The notes under the pieces are model-generated. The model searched no databases, was not told where the DNA came from, and was given only the letters and a program-made list of their open reading frames with translations. A DNA stretch of 64,000 nt from NCBI RefSeq assembly GCF_001424405.1, contig NZ_LMPS01000001.1:741999-805998 (forward strand), given 5' to 3'. The number at the start of each line of letters is the position of its first letter. Positions within the stretch are counted from its first letter, which is position 1. This DNA comes from Dyadobacter sp. Leaf189 (GTDB lineage: Bacteria; Bacteroidota; Bacteroidia; Cytophagales; Spirosomataceae). The position numbers and the translations under genes are program-made. This document shows positions 18,401 to 27,398 of this stretch, piece by piece.

Positions 18401-18479
18401 CATCTATTTCCTGGGCGAAGGATGAAGTCCCGATCGCCAGGAAAACAAGCATGTACAGTAACCGTACAGTAGTTTTCAT
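15444..18479 (-). CDS. SusC-like TonB-dependent outer-membrane transporter
   Basis: 1011 residues. The signal peptide ends at SSFAQ. A carboxypeptidase-regulatory-like domain follows ([27 protein letters not shown], about 27-100), then the TonB box region [12 protein letters not shown], the plug (about 115-230) with the SusC signature [31 protein letters not shown], and a 22-strand barrel ending in the aromatic C-terminus YNFGINVTF. It imports oligosaccharides across the outer membrane using TonB energy, paired with the SusD product. First gene of the glucan operon, behind its own promoter and the regulator gene. Confidence 0.96.
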   Translation of the reverse strand: [1011 protein letters not shown]

Positions 18480-18526
18480 TTGGTATCAATAAAGTTGATT
18501 GAACTATTAAAGGAATTAATTGACTT

Positions 18527-18559
18527 CAAATTTAAATCCGAAGTGAGAGGGAAATCAAG
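18527..18559 (-). promoter_or_regulatory. Possible promoter of the susC operon
   Basis: On the minus strand a -7 element TAAATTTG (18527-18534) matches TAnnTTTG fully. Upstream of it, after 21 bases, CTTG (18556-18559) is one base off the TTTG -33 consensus. The -7 element is 48 bases before the susC start codon. A regulated promoter with an imperfect -33 box would suit activation by the adjacent LuxR-type regulator. Confidence 0.5.
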
Positions 18560-18647
18560 AAATGAACTACATCACCACTACATCACTGGGAATAATGCAA
18601 GGTTTATTAAGATTAAACAGGCTTTGTAGTAGATAAGTCCTATCGTA

Positions 18648-21506
18648 TCAAACATCCATCATAAACTGGACGAGATTGTCATCGTTGCCCAAACCCAGCT
18701 TTTTGCGGAGGCGATAGCGCTTTATTTCCACACCCCGGATGGAAATCCCAAGTACGGGCGCCATTTCTTTAGTGGATAAATTCATGCGCAAACAAGCAGC
18801 AAGTCTGAGCTCGGATGGAGAGATGGTGGGGGAGAGCTGACGAAGCCGCTTGAAGAACTGTTCATGTACCTCATCAAAGTTTTGCTCGAAAAGCTCCCAG
18901 TCATCTTTGCCGGCTACATTGCGCTCAATGCTGTGCAGTAACTTTTGGTAATGGATGTTGGGCAGTTGGTGGCCGAGTTCGGCTTTCACCTGTTTGAGTT
19001 CGTTACTGATCTCTTCCAGGATCTCATTCTTCCGCACCACGTTGATAGCAACATTGCTGAGTTGCTGACTTTTACTCTGAATTTCACTTTGCAGCTTCTC
19101 ATTCTGGATCTGCATAATTTGCCTTTCACTGGAAAGTCGCTGCTGCCGGAGTTTTTCTTCCTGTTCCTCAATCAGCCTTTTGCGGTGACGGGCGAGGCGC
19201 TTTTCCTGGTAAAAGATCAATCCAAACAGGGCTGTTACGATCAGAATGGTAAAAAGGCTCCTTGCGAACAGCGTTTCGCGCCAGAGGGGCTGGACACTGA
19301 AACGGTAGGAAGTAATCAGATCGTTGAGGTTGCTGCGAACTTCGAAAACATAATCTTCCGATTCGAGGTTGGTAAATTCGACAAAGTTCTGATCTGTCCA
19401 TTCCGACCATTGATCCGTCAACCCCTTCAAACGATACCTGTACTGGATGTTACGGCCATATTCGGGTACGGAATACGAGATTCGAACCGCGCGCACATCC
19501 CTGGGCAGAGTCGGATTATTGGTCACTGCATAAGTTTCAGACAGGTTGCGCAGGTTGGCAACTTTGCGGATCATGGGCGCGGAATCAGTATTACCGGCGT
19601 CAGTATCGGAAGATCTGTCGTATAGCGCATAGCCATTATCCAGGCATAAAAAGTAATGGTTTTTTGTCACCGGGATAATCGTCTCGCTATTCCGGACCAG
19701 TTTCAAAGACAAATCGCGGGGTCTGTTGCCGGGCGAATAGAACGTGACCCTATTCATGAAAACTTTAAACCAATCGTCGCCAATACCAGTACGTACTTTG
19801 AATGCTTCTTCTTCGGGCATGAAGTCGGTACTCGTTTTCAAACTTTGCTGCCCCTCGGGTTCAAGGAATGTATTGGCAGACCGGATATGTATTTTCTTCC
19901 GCCAGTTGAACAGCTCGACTGAAAACTCACTGGGTATATCGGCCGGTGAACGGAACTCCTGCCATTTTAATGCAGAGTCCAGGCGGGGTGTGAGCTGGCT
20001 CAGGAAAAGACCTTTATAAGCATGTGCTAGCCAGAAAAAACCGTTTTTATCCTCAGCAATCTGCCGGATGGGCGTAGGAGGTACCCCTTTCACGGGATAT
20101 GCGTACGTCCATTGGTTCTGTGCGTTTTTCTTGTAAGTGTGCAGTCCATTGTACGCGCCTTGTAGCAGCAATGTGTCATTTTCGCTTTTGATCGGTAACA
20201 TAATCCAGCCACCGGTAATATTGGACACCTTCCTGATCCCATTCTCTTCAATGCTATACGTAGCATCATTATGTCCGCAGAGCAGCTGATCGTCGAACAC
20301 TTTCAGCATCCACGTCTGTCCTTCCAATCCGGGAACTGCCCGGAAAGGCTCGGACGAAAGCCATTTTTTTACAAAAACACCTTTGTTTGAACCGACGTAA
20401 AGTTTGCCTCTCCAGATAGCCGCCGCGTAAGTGGAGCCGAGCGGATTGTCGTTTGTTTGATAGGAAATAACGGGCGACGACATTGCTACAAGGCTGATTC
20501 CCTGGTCCATTCCAATCCAAAGCTTCTTGTGGCGATCCTCAGAGAGCGCGATAACGGTATTGTTTTGCAAGCCCGTTGTCTTGTTAAAACGATACTTTAC
20601 CTCTCCGTTTTTCGACAACACATAAACACCGTTCTGAATTGTACCGAGTACAAGGCTGCTGTCCCGTGAGAGTATGATCGCTTTGTTAATGATATTCTGC
20701 TTCAACTCCTCCGAAACCGGGATCTGCCAGGGAGTTAGTACACCATTTTGCCAGATAAAAAGCCCGTTTTTGGTAGTTGTGATCAGGATGCGCTTGCCCG
20801 GAAGCGGAAGCATGGAGGAGATTATAGAGGTCGCAAGTGACTCGGTACCCGGCAGCCGCGAGAAGACCGCGCCTTTCAGCTCATAAATTCCCTTGTCGAT
20901 AACCGGTACCAGTACGCGATTATGTACATAGCGAAGGAACATGAAATTCCCATCCGCCTGCATTTCGGTCAGGTTTTGCCCGTCGTACCGGTAGATTTTC
21001 GCAAATGACTGGAAGTAGATGTACTCGGGAGTTTTGAGAATATGCCAGATCTCTTCGGTTTTAAGACTTTTGAAATTGGCTTTTTTACTAAGCGAATGAT
21101 ATTTCAATTGTCCGTCAGCCGCGCGCAGCCAGTAGCCAAATTCAGAGAAGCCGCCGACGTAAATGCGCTGCTCCTGCACGGGGGGGCGCTTAGTCTTGCC
21201 CGCAAGTGGCGGTACAATGGTAACCTGGTCGCAAAGTACGGTGCGTACGATCTGTCCGTCGGGTAGCGGATACAGCTTCCACGAAGCCCCGTCGTACTCC
21301 ATCAAACCGTCTGAGTTAGCGGAATATATGATCCCATCAGAGCTTTGGCTGATCGCCCAATTTTGATTGTGGGCCTTGTATTCTGACGAATAATAGTTGA
21401 CCAAAGGCGGTGTTTCCTGGGCAAAAACCTGGGAGAAGATGCAGAAAAAAACAAGTATAGCACTACCCGAACGTGCCTTATGATTCAGGCTTGCAAAAAC
21501 ATTCAT
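18648..21506 (-). CDS. Membrane-spanning sensor/regulator: propeller, Y_Y_Y, LuxR-type HTH
   Basis: 952 residues. After a signal peptide (to about 30) comes a large periplasmic sensor with beta-propeller-like repeats (about 35-620, e.g. LWIGMDQGISLV, FWLAHAYKGLF). A Y_Y_Y domain follows (about 660-735, NIQYRYRLKGLTDQWSEW), then one membrane helix (about 748-767), a long cytoplasmic coiled coil and a C-terminal LuxR-type helix-turn-helix (about 885-945, LSPTISPSELRLAACLRMNLSTKEMA). There is no histidine kinase or receiver domain, so it appears to signal directly from periplasm to DNA. Its position just upstream of susC makes it the likely regulator of the locus. Its start codon is only 8 bases from that of the divergent porin gene. 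Confidence 0.9.
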   Translation of the reverse strand: MNVFASLNHKARSGSAILVFFCIFSQVFAQETPPLVNYYSSEYKAHNQNWAISQSSDGIIYSANSDGLMEYDGASWKLYPLPDGQIVRTVLCDQVTIVPPLAGKTKRPPVQEQRIYVGGFSEFGYWLRAADGQLKYHSLSKKANFKSLKTEEIWHILKTPEYIYFQSFAKIYRYDGQNLTEMQADGNFMFLRYVHNRVLVPVIDKGIYELKGAVFSRLPGTESLATSIISSMLPLPGKRILITTTKNGLFIWQNGVLTPWQIPVSEELKQNIINKAIILSRDSSLVLGTIQNGVYVLSKNGEVKYRFNKTTGLQNNTVIALSEDRHKKLWIGMDQGISLVAMSSPVISYQTNDNPLGSTYAAAIWRGKLYVGSNKGVFVKKWLSSEPFRAVPGLEGQTWMLKVFDDQLLCGHNDATYSIEENGIRKVSNITGGWIMLPIKSENDTLLLQGAYNGLHTYKKNAQNQWTYAYPVKGVPPTPIRQIAEDKNGFFWLAHAYKGLFLSQLTPRLDSALKWQEFRSPADIPSEFSVELFNWRKKIHIRSANTFLEPEGQQSLKTSTDFMPEEEAFKVRTGIGDDWFKVFMNRVTFYSPGNRPRDLSLKLVRNSETIIPVTKNHYFLCLDNGYALYDRSSDTDAGNTDSAPMIRKVANLRNLSETYAVTNNPTLPRDVRAVRISYSVPEYGRNIQYRYRLKGLTDQWSEWTDQNFVEFTNLESEDYVFEVRSNLNDLITSYRFSVQPLWRETLFARSLFTILIVTALFGLIFYQEKRLARHRKRLIEEQEEKLRQQRLSSERQIMQIQNEKLQSEIQSKSQQLSNVAINVVRKNEILEEISNELKQVKAELGHQLPNIHYQKLLHSIERNVAGKDDWELFEQNFDEVHEQFFKRLRQLSPTISPSELRLAACLRMNLSTKEMAPVLGISIRGVEIKRYRLRKKLGLGNDDNLVQFMMDV

Positions 21507-21514
21507 GTCAATAA

Positions 21515-22891
21515 ATGAAAAAAATACTTTCTATTTTCTTGCTTACCGGCTCAGTTTCAATGGCGCAGGTAAAACCCACAGACGACAATACCAGGACTGA
21601 CATTCGGTACAATCTTAACGAATCAGGATCACATTATGTAAAAGTAACTTTCACGAATCAGGCATGGTTCCGTTTCAATGAAAGTAACCCCGGGACTACG
21701 GTACTCGGAGACCCCAAGTCCAGCACATTCGACATCGGCCTCCGCAGGACGCGCCTGCAATTGTTTGGGCAGATCACAGACCGGATCTTCTTTTATACCC
21801 AGTTTGGAATGAACAATTTCAATAAGGTAAGTGCTTTCCCTGCCTATAATACCGCCGGAAGTCCCAGCAACAGGAAAGTCGCCGCATTTTTTCATGACGC
21901 ATTGGGAGAGTATGAAGTCCAGCGGAAAGGAACGGGCTTCATTCGGTTTGGCGGCGGATTGACCATTGTTAATGGCTTTTCCCGTTTCTCTCAACCGGGT
22001 ATTGGTTCTATTATGACCACGGATGTGCCTGTTTTTGCGCAGGCTACCGTGGACCAGACCGACCAGTTTGCCAGAAAGCTCGCTGTTTACAGCCGGGGTC
22101 AGATCGGGAAAGTGAATTATCGGGTAAGTGTTGCAGATCCTTTTCCGGTTGAAACAAATGGTTCGGCGCAGGCCGCGATTAGTCAGAATGCAGTCTTTTC
22201 CCAGCGTCACCATCATAAGCAGTTTGAAGGATTGTTGATCTACAACATCTTTGACACGGACGATAACACGACCCCGGGTTACCTGGCTGGTACTTATCTC
22301 GGAAAACGCCGGGTGCTGAACATTGAAGCCGGTATCAACTCCCGAAAAAATGCCACGTGGAGGCGGGAGGGGGCCGATACCTTGTACAACAATATGACTT
22401 TGTGGTCTGTGGCAGCTTACCTGGATATGCCGCTTGATAATGCAAAAGGTACTGCGGTATCCGCCTATTTAGGGTACTTCAATACCAATTACGGCAGAGG
22501 GTACCTGCGTTACAATGGGATTATGAACCCTGCTACCGGCACCACCCAGCCCATTGCGGGCGTAGGTGGTACTCAGGGGAATGCTTACCCGATGTTCGGT
22601 ACGGGAAGTGTGATCTATGCGCAGGCAGGTTACAAATTCAAAGATGGACTACTCGGCAGTCAGGGAACATTAATGCCTTATGCCTCGCTGCAATATGCCG
22701 ATTATGACCGTCTTCTTAACGGAATGAATGTTTTCAATGTGGGTTTAAACTGGCTGATCAAAGGACACACTGGTAAAATGTCGCTTAACTACGAAAACAG
22801 GCCTGTTTACCGCAACAGCAATGTAGTCAATGAGCTGGAAGCAAACGGCCGCCGCGGCGCTGTGACTTTGCAATACCAGATTTCCATTTAA
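21515..22891 (+). CDS. Porin-like outer-membrane beta-barrel protein (OprO/OprP type)
   Basis: 458 residues with a signal peptide (MKKILSIFLLTGSVSMAQ). The mature protein alternates in the manner of a 16-strand barrel and resembles phosphate-selective porin O/P proteins: TFDIGLRRTRLQLFGQITDRIFFYTQFGMNNF at about 70-105, GKVNYRVSVADPF, YLGYFNTNYGRGYLR, and a C-terminal strand RRGAVTLQYQISI ending in isoleucine. It probably allows passive passage of small solutes across the outer membrane. It converges on the TonB receptor gene with no bases between the stop codons. Confidence 0.8.
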   Translation: MKKILSIFLLTGSVSMAQVKPTDDNTRTDIRYNLNESGSHYVKVTFTNQAWFRFNESNPGTTVLGDPKSSTFDIGLRRTRLQLFGQITDRIFFYTQFGMNNFNKVSAFPAYNTAGSPSNRKVAAFFHDALGEYEVQRKGTGFIRFGGGLTIVNGFSRFSQPGIGSIMTTDVPVFAQATVDQTDQFARKLAVYSRGQIGKVNYRVSVADPFPVETNGSAQAAISQNAVFSQRHHHKQFEGLLIYNIFDTDDNTTPGYLAGTYLGKRRVLNIEAGINSRKNATWRREGADTLYNNMTLWSVAAYLDMPLDNAKGTAVSAYLGYFNTNYGRGYLRYNGIMNPATGTTQPIAGVGGTQGNAYPMFGTGSVIYAQAGYKFKDGLLGSQGTLMPYASLQYADYDRLLNGMNVFNVGLNWLIKGHTGKMSLNYENRPVYRNSNVVNELEANGRRGAVTLQYQISI

Positions 22892-25684
22892 TCAAAAATT
22901 GAAATTCACCCTTGCAAAGATGTACCGCCCGTTAAAACCCATTTGCTGAACGCGGCGCGAGTATACAAAGCGGCCGAGGCTCACATTACCTGAATGCGTG
23001 TGTTTATCCTGATACACATCAAACACATTGTTAGCGCCTACGGAAAGGCTGATCCCTTTTACAATGTTGAAATTCACTGCCAGATCCGTGACGAGTTTTG
23101 CGCCAAAGGTTTGATCCAACGTTTCTTTCTGGCCTGTCAGTACGTTGACGGGCCAGGAGTCGGGTTTTGCGGGATCTATTGTCGGATCAAGATAAGTCAC
23201 TTCTCCGAAGCGCACGCCGCGTAACATAAGCCCGAGCTTGCCGACATTATAGTTGATGGTCAGGCTCTGCTTGTTCTTAGGGCTTGCGATCTCAAACCTG
23301 CTCTGATCTTCCCGGTTGAAGTAGGTATTTACCTGTTTTGTCTGGACCAGGATATCCGATGCGTGAATAATGGGTTTTCCGTCTGCGCCTTTTTTTACTT
23401 CATTTTGAATGAAAGTACCTGCCAGTACCGCTCTGAAAGATTGATTGCCCGAAAATTTGGAAGAATAGGAGAGTACCCCCTCGATTCCCCTCGACCGTGT
23501 ATTTACCGCATTGGAAAAGAAATTGGCAGTAGTTGCATTTGCCTCTGCAAGCTGAGCCTTCAAATCTGCATTGCCGCCGTCGTTGAAATTATTGGTAAGC
23601 ACAATGCGATTGTTAATGTCAATCTGGTAAGCGTCCATAGTGAGTTCCAATGCATTCGCTAGCTGAATGGTTGTTCCTACGGTAGAGCTTTGCGAGGTTT
23701 CCTGTTTCAGCTTTGGAATGCCAAGGATAGCTGCGGGCCGGCTGTCGTTTGTAAATGTCCCGCTTTCCTGCGCTACCTGCTGTCCATTCTGAGTGACGAA
23801 AAGCGTGTTGGTTTTGGCATAAAAACGCTGTTGCAAAGAGGGCGCCCGGAATCCTGTGCTCGCCGATGCGCGCAATGCAATTCCATCGGTGATTTTGTAG
23901 CGGGTGGCGAATTTGTAGTTCAGTGTATTACCGAAATCCGAATAGTGCTCGAAGCGCAATGCAGCACTCAGCACCCATTTTTTTGTCAAATCCTGTTCAA
24001 GGTCCATATATCCGGCCACACTGTTCCGGGAGTGAGATCCTGCATTTTGAGGGAAGAACCCGGAAAACACCTGTGCGCCGGCTGCTACGCCTGCTGCCAC
24101 GTCATAGTTTTTATAAGAAGCTTCTTCTCCCGCAGTTATGGTGTATTTATCAGTCCGCTGCTCGGCGCCGACTGCCACATTGAGGCCGGAGAGAACCTCG
24201 AATTTTCTGTTCAGGTCCAGGTTGATCGTATTCTGGGAAAATCCATTTCCTCCCGCATTGAACTCCTGCTGGATCATCGTTGCAGTGTTGATCTGCGTGT
24301 AGTTGACAGAATTGGAAATGGTATAATCGAAGTTGTTTTTGCCAAATGTATTACTCAGGTCAAACCGCCATTGACCCAACTTTCCGCGAAGACCAGCCGC
24401 AGCAGAAATATCGGTTACATTGCTGTTTATCTCAGGCAAAAATCCATTCGGATACAATGCAAATACTCCTGTTCTCACCGCAGCTGGAATTGAATTGGGA
24501 TACCGGTAAAAACCTGCGGCATTGCCTTTCTTGTTATTGTAGCCTCCAAATGCATAAAAATCAACGTTCGACGAAATCAGCATGCTCGCATTCACAACCA
24601 CTCCGCCGCCCTGCACTTTTGAATTCCCGATCCGCATATCGAAATTGTCTCTCGTCAGGCCTTTTTGTTTAAGTAGCTGCTCGTCCATAACAGCGCCGTC
24701 TACCGACGGGAAGATCTGGCCGGTATAAGTGCCCGCCCGGTTGGTTGCCCCGCGATTGACATATTCTCCTGTAATATTCAGAAATCCTTTTTCGCCGATC
24801 TTCAATCCATAGTTTAGCCCAATCTGCGCAGTACCTCCGTCTGATACATTCACGGATCCGTTTTTTCCATTATTCAATACATAGTTTTTATCATACTTGG
24901 TCATATTCTGACCATAGGAAACATTCCCGCTCAATCCTGTTTTTGATTTTAATATAATGTTGATAACTCCTGCAATTGCATCGGAACCATACTGGGCAGC
25001 TGCTCCGTCACGGAGAATTTCAATTTTGTCCACAGCAGTCGCAGGAATGGCATTGAGGTCGGTGCCGACTGTTCCGCGGTTGACAGTACCATTTACATTG
25101 ACCAGCGAAGATTGGTGCCTGCGCTTTCCATTTACCAAAACGAGCACCTGATCAGGTCCGAGGCCGCGCAGCTGGGCGGGATCAATGTGATCGGAACCGT
25201 CAGAGATTGTCTGCCGGGAAGACTGAAACGATGGAGCAACGTAAGTCAGGATCTGGTTGATATCAACCTGTCCCACATTGTTGGTGATCTGGGATACCGG
25301 GATAATATCGACCGGAACAGGCGAGTCAATGCGCGAGCGGCCGCCGCTCCGGGAACCTGTGACTACTATCTCGCTTAATACTTCCGAAGATTCTGCAAGT
25401 GTGATATTGATTACAAAAGGCGCATTGCCCTGCAAAGTAGCGGGTATTGTTTTAGTCGTGTACCCGACAAAAGAAACGATTAGATTGTAGGTTCCGGGCC
25501 CGGCGGCAAGCGTGAACTTGCCTTCTGCATCTGTGACGGTTCCCTGGTTGGTACCCTGCAGCAGAACCGACACGCCGGGAAGCGTGGAGCCACTTTTTTC
25601 ATCGGTAACCTTTCCGGTGATGGTTTGTGAGAATGCGCATAATGCATTCATAAACATGAACATAGCTAATAGTATTGTTTTCAT
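22892..25684 (-). CDS. TonB-dependent receptor
   Basis: 930 residues. The signal peptide ends at CAFSQ. A carboxypeptidase-like domain (about 21-100, ITGKVTDEKSGSTLPGVSVLLQGTNQG) is followed by a TonB box region (LSEIVVTGSRSGGRS), a plug (about 120-245, LRGLGPDQVLVLVNGKRRH and IEILRDGAAAQYGSDAIAGVINIILKS) and a barrel ending VNFNF. The plug is of the classic TonB-receptor type (vitamin, siderophore or heme receptors), not SusC type, and no SusD gene follows. Substrate unknown. It stands alone between a porin gene and mdh. Confidence 0.93.
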   Translation of the reverse strand: MKTILLAMFMFMNALCAFSQTITGKVTDEKSGSTLPGVSVLLQGTNQGTVTDAEGKFTLAAGPGTYNLIVSFVGYTTKTIPATLQGNAPFVINITLAESSEVLSEIVVTGSRSGGRSRIDSPVPVDIIPVSQITNNVGQVDINQILTYVAPSFQSSRQTISDGSDHIDPAQLRGLGPDQVLVLVNGKRRHQSSLVNVNGTVNRGTVGTDLNAIPATAVDKIEILRDGAAAQYGSDAIAGVINIILKSKTGLSGNVSYGQNMTKYDKNYVLNNGKNGSVNVSDGGTAQIGLNYGLKIGEKGFLNITGEYVNRGATNRAGTYTGQIFPSVDGAVMDEQLLKQKGLTRDNFDMRIGNSKVQGGGVVVNASMLISSNVDFYAFGGYNNKKGNAAGFYRYPNSIPAAVRTGVFALYPNGFLPEINSNVTDISAAAGLRGKLGQWRFDLSNTFGKNNFDYTISNSVNYTQINTATMIQQEFNAGGNGFSQNTINLDLNRKFEVLSGLNVAVGAEQRTDKYTITAGEEASYKNYDVAAGVAAGAQVFSGFFPQNAGSHSRNSVAGYMDLEQDLTKKWVLSAALRFEHYSDFGNTLNYKFATRYKITDGIALRASASTGFRAPSLQQRFYAKTNTLFVTQNGQQVAQESGTFTNDSRPAAILGIPKLKQETSQSSTVGTTIQLANALELTMDAYQIDINNRIVLTNNFNDGGNADLKAQLAEANATTANFFSNAVNTRSRGIEGVLSYSSKFSGNQSFRAVLAGTFIQNEVKKGADGKPIIHASDILVQTKQVNTYFNREDQSRFEIASPKNKQSLTINYNVGKLGLMLRGVRFGEVTYLDPTIDPAKPDSWPVNVLTGQKETLDQTFGAKLVTDLAVNFNIVKGISLSVGANNVFDVYQDKHTHSGNVSLGRFVYSRRVQQMGFNGRYIFARVNFNF

Positions 25685-25729
25685 AAAAGTGTGTTAAAAG
25701 ATTAAATAGGTTAATTGTTAAAAACGAAA

Positions 25730-25756
25730 AAGCCGGCTTGGAGATCCAGCCGGCTT
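25730..25756 (-). terminator. Terminator of mdh
   Basis: A 9-bp stem AAGCCGGCT (25730-25738) with AGCCGGCTT (25748-25756) and a 9-base loop lies 22 bases after the mdh stop codon. On the minus strand it is followed by TTTTTCGTTTTT. It insulates mdh from the TonB receptor gene. Confidence 0.85.
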
Positions 25757-25777
25757 GCTTATTACAATTTAGGAATT

Positions 25778-26704
25778 TTAGAGACTTAGCGCTCCATTCA
25801 TAGAACGAACGGCTTCTGCTGACTTTTCAAACGCAGCTTTTTCAGCGTCACTCAGGCGAAGGTTGATGATTTTTTCCCAGCCATTTCTGCCCAAAACAAC
25901 AGGCACACCCATACAGATATCTTTCTGTCCATACTCTCCGTTCAGGTACACGCTGCATGGTACAATGCGTTTCTGATTACGCACGATACTTTCAACCAGA
26001 AGCATAGTGGCCGCGCCGGGCGCATACCAGGCCGAGGTACCGATCAGTTTGGTAAGCGTAGCGCCTCCCACCATCGTGTCAGCCGCAACTTTTTCAAGCT
26101 GCTCGGAAGAGAGGAACCGGCTCACAGGAATCCCATTGTAAGTAGCCAGTCGCGTCAAAGGGATCATGGTAGTATCCCCGTGACCGCCGATTACCATTCC
26201 GTGTATATCAAGCGGCGATACGTCCATTGCCATCGCCAGGTATGTTTTAAAACGCGCACTGTCCAGCGCACCGCCCATTCCGATCAGGCGCTTCTTTGGA
26301 ATGCCCGATTCTTTCAAAGCCAGGTAAGTCATCGTGTCCATCGGATTGGATACAACGATGATGATTGCTTTGGGTGAATATTTGAGAATATTTTCAGTAA
26401 CTCCTTTTACAATGCCGGCATTAATTCCGATCAGTTCTTCCCTGGTCATGCCGGGTTTGCGGGGCAGGCCGGAAGTGATAACTACTACATCAGATCCTTT
26501 TGTTTTTTCATAATCATTCGTGGAGCCGATTGGTTTTGTATTGAAGCCGAGCAATGCGGCAGTTTGATAAATATCAAGCGATTTACCCTCACTCACGCCC
26601 TCTTTGATGTCGAGTAGAACGACCTCCTCTGCCAGCTCACGACGAATAATATTATCGGCAGTAGTTGCACCAACGGCGCCCGCGCCTACAACAGTGATCT
26701 TCAT
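25778..26704 (-). CDS. mdh: Malate dehydrogenase
   Basis: 308 residues, of the LDH-like class of malate dehydrogenases. It interconverts malate and oxaloacetate with NAD in the TCA cycle. The Rossmann nucleotide-binding motif VVGAGAVGATTADN is at the N-terminus, the coenzyme-specificity Asp lies in VVLLDIKEG, the substrate-binding arginine loop is SGLPRKPGMTREEL, and the catalytic histidine is in MVIGGHGDTTMIPLT. The length matches the family. It is monocistronic, ended by the hairpin at 25730-25756. Confidence 0.97.
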   Translation of the reverse strand: MKITVVGAGAVGATTADNIIRRELAEEVVLLDIKEGVSEGKSLDIYQTAALLGFNTKPIGSTNDYEKTKGSDVVVITSGLPRKPGMTREELIGINAGIVKGVTENILKYSPKAIIIVVSNPMDTMTYLALKESGIPKKRLIGMGGALDSARFKTYLAMAMDVSPLDIHGMVIGGHGDTTMIPLTRLATYNGIPVSRFLSSEQLEKVAADTMVGGATLTKLIGTSAWYAPGAATMLLVESIVRNQKRIVPCSVYLNGEYGQKDICMGVPVVLGRNGWEKIINLRLSDAEKAAFEKSAEAVRSMNGALSL

Positions 26705-26897
26705 AGGGAAATATGGTTTATTGAATAGAAACTAATGCTTTTTGAATTTTTCCTAAAAGTAGGATACATAATTTGTTAATACCAAGGGGAATGTAATTTT
26801 TTGGATGAAAAGTAACCAGAGTGATCTAAAATGCAATTTTTTACGTATTTAGATAGTTATATTGGCATTCAGAACCACTTTTTCCTGCCATTATACC

Positions 26898-27329
26898 ATG
26901 AATAACAAGTCCATGATCACACAAATATTACAGTCGATTTTTTTCAGGAATGCGAAGGGCAAAGCAGGCCGGTATGCCAGGAATTCGGGTAAGCTTTTTG
27001 AACTGGCAAAGGATGTAATGAGCAAGCTCCAGCGCGTGGGAGTGCGCGAGAATATGGCTGAGTTTACGCTCAGTGTTCAGACGCTGATCCGGATGGTGCG
27101 TGCTTATGCTTCGGGTGAATACAGAAGTCTGCCCTGGAAAAGTCTGCTGTCGATCGTTGCCGTACTGATTTACTTCGTGTCGCCCATCGATCTGATACCT
27201 GATTTTTTGCCCTTTGTAGGTGTAACCGATGACGTGGCTTTGGTGGTCTGGCTGGTGAAAACTTTGGGTGATGATGTGCGGAAATTCGGCGAGTGGGAGA
27301 AGCGGGGAAAATCAATTAACATAGGATAA
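26898..27329 (+). CDS. DUF1232/YkvA family small membrane protein
   Basis: 143 residues from MNNKSMITQI; a second ATG lies five codons later. It has the YkvA/DUF1232 core LPWKSLLSIVAVLIYFVSPIDLIPDFLPFVGVTDDVALVVWLVKTL at about 82-128, in which a hydrophobic helix is followed by the invariant SPIDLIPDF(L/I)P turn. The N-terminal part is basic and helical. The function of the family is not established. It lies 69 bases before tatA on the same strand. Confidence 0.88.
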   Translation: MNNKSMITQILQSIFFRNAKGKAGRYARNSGKLFELAKDVMSKLQRVGVRENMAEFTLSVQTLIRMVRAYASGEYRSLPWKSLLSIVAVLIYFVSPIDLIPDFLPFVGVTDDVALVVWLVKTLGDDVRKFGEWEKRGKSINIG

Positions 27330-27398
27330 AACAGAACCTTTTAGTAGTTTCTGTAGAAAAGAATTTTTATTTTTGTAAACAATATAAAAGAAACAGAT

